Source of the DNA: Burkholderiales bacterium
Lineage (GTDB): Bacteria; Pseudomonadota; Gammaproteobacteria; Burkholderiales; SG8-39
Direction: 5' to 3'
Assembly: GCA_029266935.1 (NCBI GenBank)
Contig: JAQSVY010000165.1
Location: 1-5,988 of the forward strand
Length of the DNA: 5,988 nt
How positions within the stretch are numbered: the first letter of the stretch is position 1; each line of letters begins with the position of its first letter. A program made the position numbers and the translations under genes. The notes under the pieces were generated by a model. It was not told the DNA's origin. It was given only the letters and a program-made list of their open reading frames with translations, and did no database searches. Positions 1-5,463 of the stretch are shown in pieces.

Positions 1-244
1 CCTCGCCGACGCGCCCTGGATGCTGCTGCTCGGCGTGGGCAGCTACACCGCGCACTACTGCATGATGCGCGCAATGAAGATCGCGGATGCGACGGTGGTG
101 GTGCCGGTGGATTTCGCGCGCCTGCCGCTGATCGCGGTGGTCGGGGCGCTCTTCTACGGCGAGCCTTTCGACGCCGCGGTCCTCGTCGGTGCCGCGGTGA
201 TCTTCGCCGGAACCTACTACAGCCTGAGCCGCGAGCGCCGCTGA
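1..244 (+). CDS. EamA/DMT-family transporter, C-terminal fragment
   Basis: This is the last 80 or so residues of an inner-membrane drug/metabolite transporter of the EamA family; the gene enters from the left edge and its codons are in phase from base 2. The visible part has the pattern of the last EamA repeat. A hydrophobic helix (LLLGVGSYTAHYCMMRAM) is followed by the typical short stretch A-DATVVVPVDFARLPLIAVVGALFYGE, in which the proline-containing helix and the final GE are hallmarks of the family. A last helix (AAVLVGAAVIFAGTYY) and a short basic cytoplasmic tail SRERR close the protein. Family members export or import small metabolites, but the substrate cannot be told from this piece. 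The stop codon lies one base from the stop of the convergent mlaC reading frame, so there is no intergenic terminator here. The family call is fairly sure; anything more specific would be a guess. Confidence 0.85.
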   Translation, partial: LADAPWMLLLGVGSYTAHYCMMRAMKIADATVVVPVDFARLPLIAVVGALFYGEPFDAAVLVGAAVIFAGTYYSLSRERR

Positions 245-245
245 C

Positions 246-814
246 TTACTTCGACTTCTTCTGCGGCGCGCCGCCGCCCGAAGTGCCGCCTATGGCGGCC
301 GGGGTGTTTTTCTGCACGAGGCGCTTGACGAGGCCGTCGATGCCGTCCTGCTTCACCACGGCATCGAACTCGGAGCGGTAGGTGAGGACCAGGCTCACGC
401 CCTCCACCGTGATGTCGTAGACCTTCCAGGTGTTGCCGGCCTTGTGCATCTGGAAGTCGATCGGCAGCGGCGGCGCGCCCTGGCGCAGGTACTGGGTGCG
501 CACGTGGAATAGGTACGCACCAGCATGCTGCGGAACTCGCTCACCAGCCGCTTCTTCTGCTCGGGGGTCGCCTTCGCCCAGGCGCGGCCGACCGCGAGGC
601 GCGTGGCCTCCTCGAAGTCGATGTAGGGCAGCACTTTCTCCTCGGCGAGCTTCACCGCCTTCTGCTTGTCGCCGGCGGCAAGCTGCTTGTCGGCCTTGAT
701 CGCCGCGAGCACCTCGTCGGTGACCTTCTGCACGAGCTGCTCGGGCGCAAGCTCCTGCGCCAGCGCAAGGGGAACGAAGCCCCAGCAAATGAGAGTTAGA
801 AGCAGCTTCTTCAT
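246..814 (-). pseudogene. mlaC: MlaC-family periplasmic phospholipid-binding protein, frameshifted by a deletion
   Basis: The start codon overlaps the glrR stop as ATGA, with an AAGGAG Shine-Dalgarno about 10 bases upstream inside glrR. The first 103 codons read as an MlaC/Ttg2D protein: a signal peptide (MKKLLLTLICWGFVPLALA, cleavage before QE), then the family blocks VLPYIDFEEATRLAVGRAWA and TPEQKKRLVSEFRSMLVRTY. At about 500-508 the homology jumps to another frame, which carries VRTQYLRQG, PIDFQMHKAGNTWKVYDI, VEGVSLVLTYRSEF and DGIDGLVKRL to a stop at 246. Family members have about 25 residues between RTY and VRT that are missing here; 103 plus 86 residues plus that gap gives the usual size of about 210. 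So roughly 80 bases are lost and the frame is broken. MlaC proteins ferry phospholipid between outer- and inner-membrane Mla complexes. As written the gene would give a truncated product with a nonsense tail. A sequencing or assembly error is a real alternative. Confidence 0.82.
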
Positions 815-1749
815 GCCGTAGCTTTCTCCTTCTGCGCGCCCTTGAACATCCCTGGCTCGAGGGAGTGGCGCTCGAGCAGGCGATAGAACTCGGTGCGATT
901 GCGCCCGGCAAGCCGCGCCGCCTTGGTGACGTTGCCCCCGGTCGCCGCCAGTGCCACCGCCTGCTCGATCACGTTCAGGAGCTGGCGCACGTTCCCCGGC
1001 CAGGGCGCGGACACGAGAATCTGCATCGCCTCGGGCGACAAGGCGAGCCGGCCGCGATGATATCGGGTCGCCAGGCGATTCAGGAATTCATTGGCCAGGA
1101 GCGGAATGTCTTCCCTGCGCTCGGCGAGCGAAGGGATGTAGAGCTTGACGACGTTCAGGCGGTAGTACAGGTCCTCGCGGAACTCCACGAACGGCGCCCC
1201 CGAGCGCGGGCTCGCGCGGTGGATCGCGCGCGCCAGCAGCTCCTTGCCAGTGCCCGACTGCCCGAAAATGCACACGCTCGCATCCGAAGCCGCCACGCGC
1301 CGCGCCTGCGCCAGCAGGTCCTCCATGCTGGAGGAGCGCGTGATCAGCTCCGAGCGCCAGTTCTCCATCTGCCCCGCAGGCGGGCTCGACAGGCGCATCG
1401 CCTCGGCAACCGTATCCAGCAGAACCTTGGGCTCAAAGGGCTTCGTCAAGAAACTGAACACCCCGCGGCGCGTCGCCGTCACCGCCTCCGGGATCGTGCC
1501 GTGCGCGGTGAGAATCAGCACCGGCAGCGAGGGCGAGTCGCGGTGGATCGCATCAAACAGCGCCATCCCGTCCATGCCCTGCATGCGCAGGTCCGTCACC
1601 ACCACCTGCGGCCGCGACACCGCCAGCGCCGCCAGCGCCGCCTCCCCAGACTCCACCGCCGTCACCGCATACCCCGCCGCACTCAGCCGCATCGCAATGA
1701 GCTGCAGCAGGTCCTTGTCGTCGTCGACCAGCAGGACCCGCGCGCGGCC
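811..1749 (-). pseudogene. glrR: GlrR/QseF-type sigma-54 response regulator with start lost and two internal deletions
   Basis: The receiver domain is clear: VLLVDDDKDLL acidic pocket, phospho-acceptor Asp in VVVTDLRMQGMDG (codon 1591-1593), LTAHG threonine and FLTKPF lysine. An AAA+ domain follows with Walker A GQSGTGKE and, further on, FREDLYYRLNVV, LAERREDIPLLA and APWPGNVRQL. The end is the Fis-like HTH, GGNVTKAARLAGRNRTEFYRLL, very close to E. coli GlrR. Three things are missing. SGAPFVE joins directly to FREDLYY (about 1182), dropping some 98 residues including GAFTGA and the Walker B DE. QAVALAAT joins GGNVT (about 940), dropping about 42 linker residues. No start codon remains before GRARVLLVDDD, because the frame runs back into qseG. 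The 312 residues left plus the two gaps give about 452, close to the family's 444 or so, so the lesions are well accounted for. Without GAFTGA and Walker B it could not remodel sigma-54 polymerase. It would be phosphorylated by GlrK next door. Confidence 0.85.
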
Positions 1750-2141
1750 CTCTCCGCGTCGCGCGCCATGCGCTCGAGCTCGCGGGCGAGGCGCTGCCGT
1801 TCCGCCACCTGGGCGCCAAAAAACGCCGCGAACCGCCCGATGCCGGGCGAGCTGGAGTCGGCCAGCGGCCGGAGAAGCTCCGTCGCGCGTGCCTCGTCGC
1901 GAAGCGGTCCCGGCAGCGTCGCCAGCAGCACCGCAAGCCGCAAACGGCTGGGCGCAGACGGCGCTGCAGCGTAGCTTTGCTGCGCGCGCTGCAGCGCTGC
2001 CTTCTGCTCCGGTATGGGCGCCCGTGCTGCAGTGACTGCTTCGCCGACGATGGCGTCGACGGACTGGTACGGATCGCCGATCGACTGCAGCTCCGCGCAT
2101 GCGGCGAGCACCACAAGCACTGCGGGCATGAGCGCCCTCAC
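1683..2141 (-). pseudogene. QseG-like lipoprotein between glrK and glrR, C-terminus lost
   Basis: A GTG start overlaps the glrK stop as GTGA (2138-2141). The N-terminus MRALMPAVLVVLAAC is a short lipoprotein signal with a lipobox LAAC, so Cys15 would be lipidated. An ATG at codon 5 would leave too short a signal, which favours the GTG. The body is Ala/Leu/Arg-rich and helical, ending in the charged coiled-coil-like stretch QVAERQRLARELERMARDAE. The position between glrK and glrR matches qseG (yfhG) of enterobacteria and the related small lipoproteins of other proteobacteria. Near 1745-1750 the sequence passes straight into glrR in another frame, so the QseG frame reads meaningless residues (RGSCWSTTT...) to a stop at 1683. 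Roughly the last 40 codons and the glrR start appear to be deleted. In E. coli QseG is an outer-membrane lipoprotein that contacts the kinase; a similar role here is inferred from position. Confidence 0.7.
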
Positions 2142-3583
2142 GCCGGGACCACGGCGAGGCGTGGGTTCTTGCGCGGCAGCGTGACGCGGAAGTGCCCGCC
2201 GCCTTCCTCGGGGAGGACGCGGATACGCCCGCCGTGTGCCTCCGCAAACTCGCGCGCGATGGCCAAGCCAAGCCCGGTGCCGGGGATCGGGCCGCTCGCT
2301 TTCGCACGGCCGCGGAAGAAGGAGTTGAAGATCGAGTCGCGCTCCTCCTCGGGCACCCCCGGCCCGCTGTCGATGACGTCGATCTCCGCCTCCTCGGCGC
2401 TCGAGCGCAGGACCACGGAGATCAGGCCGCCCGCGGGCGTGAACTTCACGGCATTGCCGATCAGGTTATCGAGGATCGAGCGCAGCTTTTCCGGGTCGGC
2501 CTCGACGCTCACCCGTGCGAGGTCCAGGCCAAGGCGCTGCCCCTTGGCCTGCATCGCCAGCCCGTGCGAGCCCGTGACCTCGCGCACCAGGGACTCGAGC
2601 GCCACGGTGCGCGGCTCGAGCGAGGCAGCGGTGTGCAGCGCACGCTGGTAGTCGAGCAGGTCCTCGATCAGCTGCTGCAGCTTGACGCTGTTGTCCCGCA
2701 TGATGGCCACGATCTGGCGCTGCGGCGGGGCGAGCGGGCCGCCGATCTCGTCGTGCAGCAGCTCTGCCCCCTCGCGTAGGGCGGTGAGCGGCGTCTTCAG
2801 CTCGTGCGACAGGTGCCGCAGGAAGCGGTTCTTCTCGACCTCGAGCTCGGCGAGGCGCCGGCGCAGCCAGTCGAGCCGCTCTCCGAGGATCTGCAAGTCC
2901 TCGGGGCCGTGCACAGTGATCGGGCGCGAGAAGTCCGCGCTGCCGAGCTGGCGGATTGAGTCGTCGAGCTGGGTGATTGGGCGCGAAATGTGCCGAGTGA
3001 GGGCGAGCGCAATGGCGAGGGCCACCGCCGTACCAAACATGACGAGCAAGACGAGTTGGCGCTGCACCCCTTCGGCGTCGGCGCGCAGGCGGGCGACTTC
3101 GCGGTCGGCGACCAGCGAGCTGATGGCGAGGACCTCGTAGGCATTCTCGGCGAGCTCGCCAGTGAGGCGGCTGATGTGCCGCGTCTCCAGGCGCCGCCGC
3201 GGCTTCGTCGTGAGCAGCTCGTAGAGGGCCTGCTCCTGCGCCACCGTCTTCTTGAGCGCCTCGAGCTGGCGGCTTTCCAGGGGCAGCAGCAGCAGCTCGT
3301 TGGACACCTGCTTGAAGCTGCCATGCACACGGACATAGTCCGCCGAAAGCTCGGGCGCGCCGAGGACCGCCAGCTGCTGTGCGAGCCGTTCGATCGAGCC
3401 GATGCGGTTGACCAGCGAGCGGCTCGCGCGCGCTGCCTGCGAGGCATTGAAAACCGCCTTGCGGCTCTGCTCGGCCAGGCGCTCGGTATGCCAGGCCGAA
3501 TAGGCCAGCGCACCCACGAGCGGGGCCGCGACCAGCGTGAAGCCGGTCAGCAGCAGCCCAAGAAATGACCGGGGATACGCCAT
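2138..3583 (-). CDS. glrK: Sensor histidine kinase GlrK/QseE
   Basis: This 481-residue inner-membrane kinase is about the length of E. coli GlrK (475) and appears intact. It starts YPRSFLGLLL like the family's FPRSL, followed by TM1 (about residues 7-29), a helical periplasmic domain (about 30-177) and TM2 (about 178-196). A HAMP segment (about 197-250) leads to the HisKA box FLRHLSHELKTPLTALREG with phospho-acceptor His260. The ATPase domain has the N box LDNLIGNAVKF (371-381), G1 DSGPGVP (405-411), F box FNSFFRG (419-425) and G2 GTGLGLA (435-441). It would autophosphorylate and pass phosphate to GlrR, but GlrR downstream is broken, so the kinase may be an orphan. The ATG is forced: an in-frame TGA lies 15 bases upstream and the next start candidate is inside TM1. 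The Shine-Dalgarno AAGGA is only one base from the ATG, an unusually tight spacing. The stop overlaps the next gene by 4 nt. Confidence 0.93.
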   Translation of the reverse strand: MAYPRSFLGLLLTGFTLVAAPLVGALAYSAWHTERLAEQSRKAVFNASQAARASRSLVNRIGSIERLAQQLAVLGAPELSADYVRVHGSFKQVSNELLLLPLESRQLEALKKTVAQEQALYELLTTKPRRRLETRHISRLTGELAENAYEVLAISSLVADREVARLRADAEGVQRQLVLLVMFGTAVALAIALALTRHISRPITQLDDSIRQLGSADFSRPITVHGPEDLQILGERLDWLRRRLAELEVEKNRFLRHLSHELKTPLTALREGAELLHDEIGGPLAPPQRQIVAIMRDNSVKLQQLIEDLLDYQRALHTAASLEPRTVALESLVREVTGSHGLAMQAKGQRLGLDLARVSVEADPEKLRSILDNLIGNAVKFTPAGGLISVVLRSSAEEAEIDVIDSGPGVPEEERDSIFNSFFRGRAKASGPIPGTGLGLAIAREFAEAHGGRIRVLPEEGGGHFRVTLPRKNPRLAVVPA

Positions 3584-3594
3584 GTCCTTATAAT
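3565..3594 (+). promoter_or_regulatory. Probable sigma-70 promoter of folA
   Basis: A perfect -10 box TATAAT lies at 3589-3594. At 18 bp spacing is ATGACC (3565-3570), matching four of six bases of TTGACA. Transcription would begin near 3601, leaving a leader of about 24 bases before the folA ATG. The -35 region lies inside the first codons of the divergent glrK gene, so polymerase on this promoter overlaps the glrK start. The -10 match is strong and the -35 modest. Confidence 0.6.
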
Positions 3595-3624
3595 TTCAAC
3601 AGATTTCCCCATCCGCGAGGACCA

Positions 3625-4122
3625 ATGTCACAGCCGTCGGCTCCGGCAATCTATCTTGTTGCAGCAGTTGCCGCCAATGGAATCATAGGTGCCGGCGGCA
3701 AGCTACCCTGGCAACTCCCAGGGGAGTTGCAGCACTTCAAGCGTCTGACCATGGGCCATCCGATCATCATGGGACGGCGCACATGGGAATCGCTCGGCCG
3801 GGCGCTGCCGGGGCGGGAGAACATCGTGGTCACGACCACGCCAGGCTACGAGGCGCCTGGCGCTGCCGTCGCGAGCTCGCTCGACGCCGCGCTCGCGCTC
3901 TGCTTTGGCGAGCCAGTCGCCTTCGTCATCGGCGGCACCCGCCTTTTCGAGGCCGCGCTACCGCTCGCGCGCGGCATGGTGCTCACGGAGATCCAGCGCG
4001 ACTACAAAGGCGACACCTTTTTCCCGGCGTGGGACCGGTCGCTATGGCGCGAGACGCAACGGGAAGCGCATGCCGCACCCGACGGCACGCGCTTCGACTA
4101 CGTCCTTTACGAAAGGGCCTAG
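3625..4122 (+). CDS. folA: Dihydrofolate reductase FolA, with Glu at the catalytic acid position
   Basis: FolA reduces dihydrofolate to tetrahydrofolate with NADPH in the cytoplasm, feeding thymidylate, purine and Met synthesis. The 165-residue product is close to E. coli's 159. Diagnostic blocks are IYLVAAVAANGIIG, LPWQLPGELQHFKRLT, GHPIIMGRRTWESLGRALPGR, the NADPH-binding VIGGTRLFE, and LTEIQRDYKGDTFFP near the end. I chose the ATG at 3625: it has GAGG four bases upstream and the conserved fold begins eight residues later. The in-frame ATG at 3565 would lie upstream of the promoter and inside glrK. The residue matching E. coli Asp27 is Glu34 (GAG at 3724-3726). Glu also serves in vertebrate DHFR and in DfrA1-type enzymes with low trimethoprim affinity, so activity is expected but drug binding may differ. 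The final stop shares a CTAG with the convergent decarboxylase gene. No thyA is adjacent. Confidence 0.95.
   Translation: MSQPSAPAIYLVAAVAANGIIGAGGKLPWQLPGELQHFKRLTMGHPIIMGRRTWESLGRALPGRENIVVTTTPGYEAPGAAVASSLDAALALCFGEPVAFVIGGTRLFEAALPLARGMVLTEIQRDYKGDTFFPAWDRSLWRETQREAHAAPDGTRFDYVLYERA
3711..3730. repeat. Perfect inverted repeat inside folA
   Basis: GCAACTCCC (3711-3719) and GGGAGTTGC (3722-3730) are exact inverse complements separated by two bases. The repeat sits on codons for the Trp-Gln-Leu-Pro-Gly-Glu-Leu active-site segment. The Glu codon lies in the right arm, and an Asp codon (GAC or GAT) there would break the pairing. It is an observed palindrome; a two-base centre means the real hairpin loop would open by one or two pairs. 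No function is known. Confidence 0.75.
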
Positions 4123-4127
4123 CCCTT
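4113..4127. terminator. Small palindrome on the shared stop codons of folA and the decarboxylase
   Basis: AAGGGC-CTA-GCCCTT forms 6-bp arms around a 3-base loop. The CTAG at 4119-4122 supplies the TAG stop of folA on the plus strand and the TAG stop of the decarboxylase on the minus strand. No T-run follows on either side, so this is not a classic rho-independent terminator. It is the only hairpin at this convergent junction and might act as a weak two-way stop or mRNA end; that role is inferred. Confidence 0.35.
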
Positions 4128-5327
4128 AGATTCGAAGACCCGCACCTCGGGCAGCGGGAAACCGTTGAACTGGCTCGCGTAGGCCGTGGTGTAGGCGCCG
4201 GCGTTGCGGATGTAGACGAAATCGTCTTCCTGCAGGTCGGAGGGCATCGGCTCGTCGCGCATCACGATGTCGACCGAGTCGCAGGTCGGCCCGCCGACCG
4301 TCCAGGCCACGTCGGGACCGGAACGGTCGGTGCGGATGCGGTATTTCAGGCCCTCGCTGGACTCGATCACCCCGCCGAAAAGGCCGGCGTCCCAGTGCAT
4401 CCAGCGCTTGCCCGCCCGCGTCGCCGTGCCGAGCACGCGGCAGACGAAATAGCCGGCGTCGGAAACGAGGTAGCGGCCCGGCTCCGCAATGACCTGGACG
4501 TCGTCGCCGAACGCCTTGAGTCCCTCGTTGACGACCGCGCCGATGACTTCGATGGACGGGATCGGCTTGACATGGCGCACCGGAAAGCCGCCGCCGATGT
4601 TGAGCAGGCGGGGCCTGAGGCCCGACTTGGCCATGAGGTCAAACAGGCTGCGCGCCTTCTCGAGGGCGACGCGCCAGTTCTCGGGATTGCGGCACTGCGA
4701 GCCGACGTGGAAGGTCACGCCGGCGAGGTCGGCGCCGAGCTTCGCCGCGGTCGACACGATGTCGCGTGCGTCGCCGGCGCCGGCGCCGAACTTGCCCGAA
4801 AGCGGCCAGTCGCTGCCGATGTTGGGGGTGGCGATGCGCAGGTAGATCTTCGCGTCGCGCCTGGTCTCGAAGACGCGGCGCAGCTCGTCGATGCTGTCGA
4901 CGACGAACCATTCAACGCCCTTGGCGGCGGCGTAGGCGATGGACTCGCGCGACTTGATCGGGTTGGAGTAGAAGACCTCGGCCGCCGGCACGCCGAGGGC
5001 GAGCAGAAGGTCGAGCTCCGCGGTCGAGGCGATCTCGAAGCCGCAGCCCTCCTGCACCAGCACCTTCAGCACCCGCCGGTCCGGGTTCGCCTTTACCGCG
5101 TAGTGCGGCCGCACACGCGGCATGGCCGCGCGGAAGCGCCTCACTTTGCCGCGCACGATGGCGGTATCGAGAATCAGGAACGGCCGGGTGTATTTCTGGC
5201 GTGCCGCCTGGCGCACGATCTCGAAGTCAAGGCTGACCTCGGGATGCGTGTCGAAGAGATTCTCTTGCGGCTGCTGCTTCGGAAGCGTGGTTTGTCTGCT
5301 GCGTGCGATGCTACTGCGGTCCCCCAT
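4119..5327 (-). CDS. Fold-III PLP-dependent ornithine/lysine-type decarboxylase
   Basis: This 402-residue cytoplasmic enzyme belongs to the alanine-racemase-fold (group IV) decarboxylases that make putrescine from ornithine or cadaverine from lysine. The PLP lysine is Lys79 in RPHYAVKANPD. HVGSQ (207-211) has the His that stacks on PLP, GGGFP (245-249) and EPGRYL (282-287) hold the phosphate and pyridine nitrogen, and WDAGLFGG (312-319) carries the substrate-side Asp. GGPTCDSVD (345-353) has the catalytic Cys349 donated across the dimer, and GAYT (377-380) the C-terminal PLP tyrosine. GPTCDSVD points to ornithine/lysine decarboxylases and away from LysA, which has GESC-type motifs. Substrate choice between ornithine and lysine is not settled by sequence alone. 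The ATG has AGGAG at 8-base spacing. The first 30 residues are polar and unconserved. Upstream in the same frame, after a TAG, is a leader ORF, and the region has its own promoter. The 3' end overlaps folA by 4 nt. Confidence 0.92.
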   Translation of the reverse strand: MGDRSSIARSRQTTLPKQQPQENLFDTHPEVSLDFEIVRQAARQKYTRPFLILDTAIVRGKVRRFRAAMPRVRPHYAVKANPDRRVLKVLVQEGCGFEIASTAELDLLLALGVPAAEVFYSNPIKSRESIAYAAAKGVEWFVVDSIDELRRVFETRRDAKIYLRIATPNIGSDWPLSGKFGAGAGDARDIVSTAAKLGADLAGVTFHVGSQCRNPENWRVALEKARSLFDLMAKSGLRPRLLNIGGGFPVRHVKPIPSIEVIGAVVNEGLKAFGDDVQVIAEPGRYLVSDAGYFVCRVLGTATRAGKRWMHWDAGLFGGVIESSEGLKYRIRTDRSGPDVAWTVGGPTCDSVDIVMRDEPMPSDLQEDDFVYIRNAGAYTTAYASQFNGFPLPEVRVFESKG

Positions 5328-5334
5328 CAGTGCT

Positions 5335-5362
5335 CTCCTGTCTCCAACCTACGTTTCAGGAA
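5335..5362 (-). promoter_or_regulatory. Candidate stem hiding the decarboxylase Shine-Dalgarno
   Basis: On the minus-strand transcript, UUCCUG (5362-5357), in the last codons of the leader ORF, can pair with CAGGAG (5340-5335), the Shine-Dalgarno of the decarboxylase. That gives six pairs, one a G-U, around a 16-base loop that contains the leader stop codon. A ribosome ending on the leader would open the stem, so decarboxylase translation could depend on leader translation. The pairing is seen; the regulatory role is inferred and the stem is short. Confidence 0.35.
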
Positions 5363-5414
5363 TGTCCCGGACGCACACCTCGTCGACCGGAGTGGAGTTC
5401 CTCGTGCCTGTCAT
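5349..5414 (-). CDS. 21-residue leader peptide upstream of the decarboxylase
   Basis: An ATG with an exceptionally good Shine-Dalgarno (AAGGAGG, then TCATC, then ATG) opens a 21-codon frame beginning MTGTRNSTPVDEV and ending RDIPET, then TAG. The peptide is polar, with acidic and basic residues and one Cys, and resembles no family I know. The stop is 21 bases before the decarboxylase ATG and in the same frame. Its strong ribosome site and its place between promoter and gene suggest a leader ORF that couples or senses, much as speFL precedes an ornithine decarboxylase in enterobacteria, though the sequences are unrelated. An alternative is that the TAG interrupts a longer 431-residue decarboxylase. 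I think this less likely, since the enzyme fold is complete from the 5327 start, which has its own AGGAG. The larger 76-codon frame to 5579 spans the promoter and is not believed. Confidence 0.5.
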   Translation of the reverse strand: MTGTRNSTPVDEVCVRDIPET

Positions 5415-5463
5415 GATGACCTCCTTTTCCTCGCTGAATCCAAAGGAAAAAAAACTTGAGCGG

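Noticed and set aside
495..520. Programmed ribosomal frameshift in mlaC
   Set aside because: There is no slippery heptamer, and about 25 conserved residues are missing, so a deletion explains it and slippage would not.
246..911. 221-codon frame as a single intact gene in place of a frameshifted mlaC
   Set aside because: Only its last 86 or so residues match MlaC; the upstream part is shadow of mlaC's first half and the glrR end. The true N-terminus with signal peptide is in the other frame.
865..1974. 369-codon plus-strand frame opposite glrR and qseG
   Set aside because: Arg/His/Ala-rich antisense shadow without motifs; the minus strand carries recognisable receiver and AAA+ motifs.
1750..2307. 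N-terminal extension of the glrR frame back to 2307
   Set aside because: It is the wrong frame of qseG and glrK, Arg/Ala-rich and without domains; it is open only because the glrR start was lost.
3588..3593. TATAAG on the minus strand as the -10 of glrK
   Set aside because: It lies only four bases from the ATG, so transcription would begin in or at the start codon.
4119..5327. Diaminopimelate decarboxylase (LysA) or arginine decarboxylase identity
   Set aside because: The GPTCDSVD motif and the short length fit ornithine/lysine decarboxylases; LysA has a GESC-type motif and biosynthetic SpeA is much longer.
3783..5459. 558-codon open frame on the plus strand opposite the decarboxylase
   Set aside because: It runs through folA out of frame and antisense to a clearly conserved enzyme. 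Its His/Arg/Ala/Asp-rich composition is the usual shadow in GC-rich DNA and no domain is recognisable.
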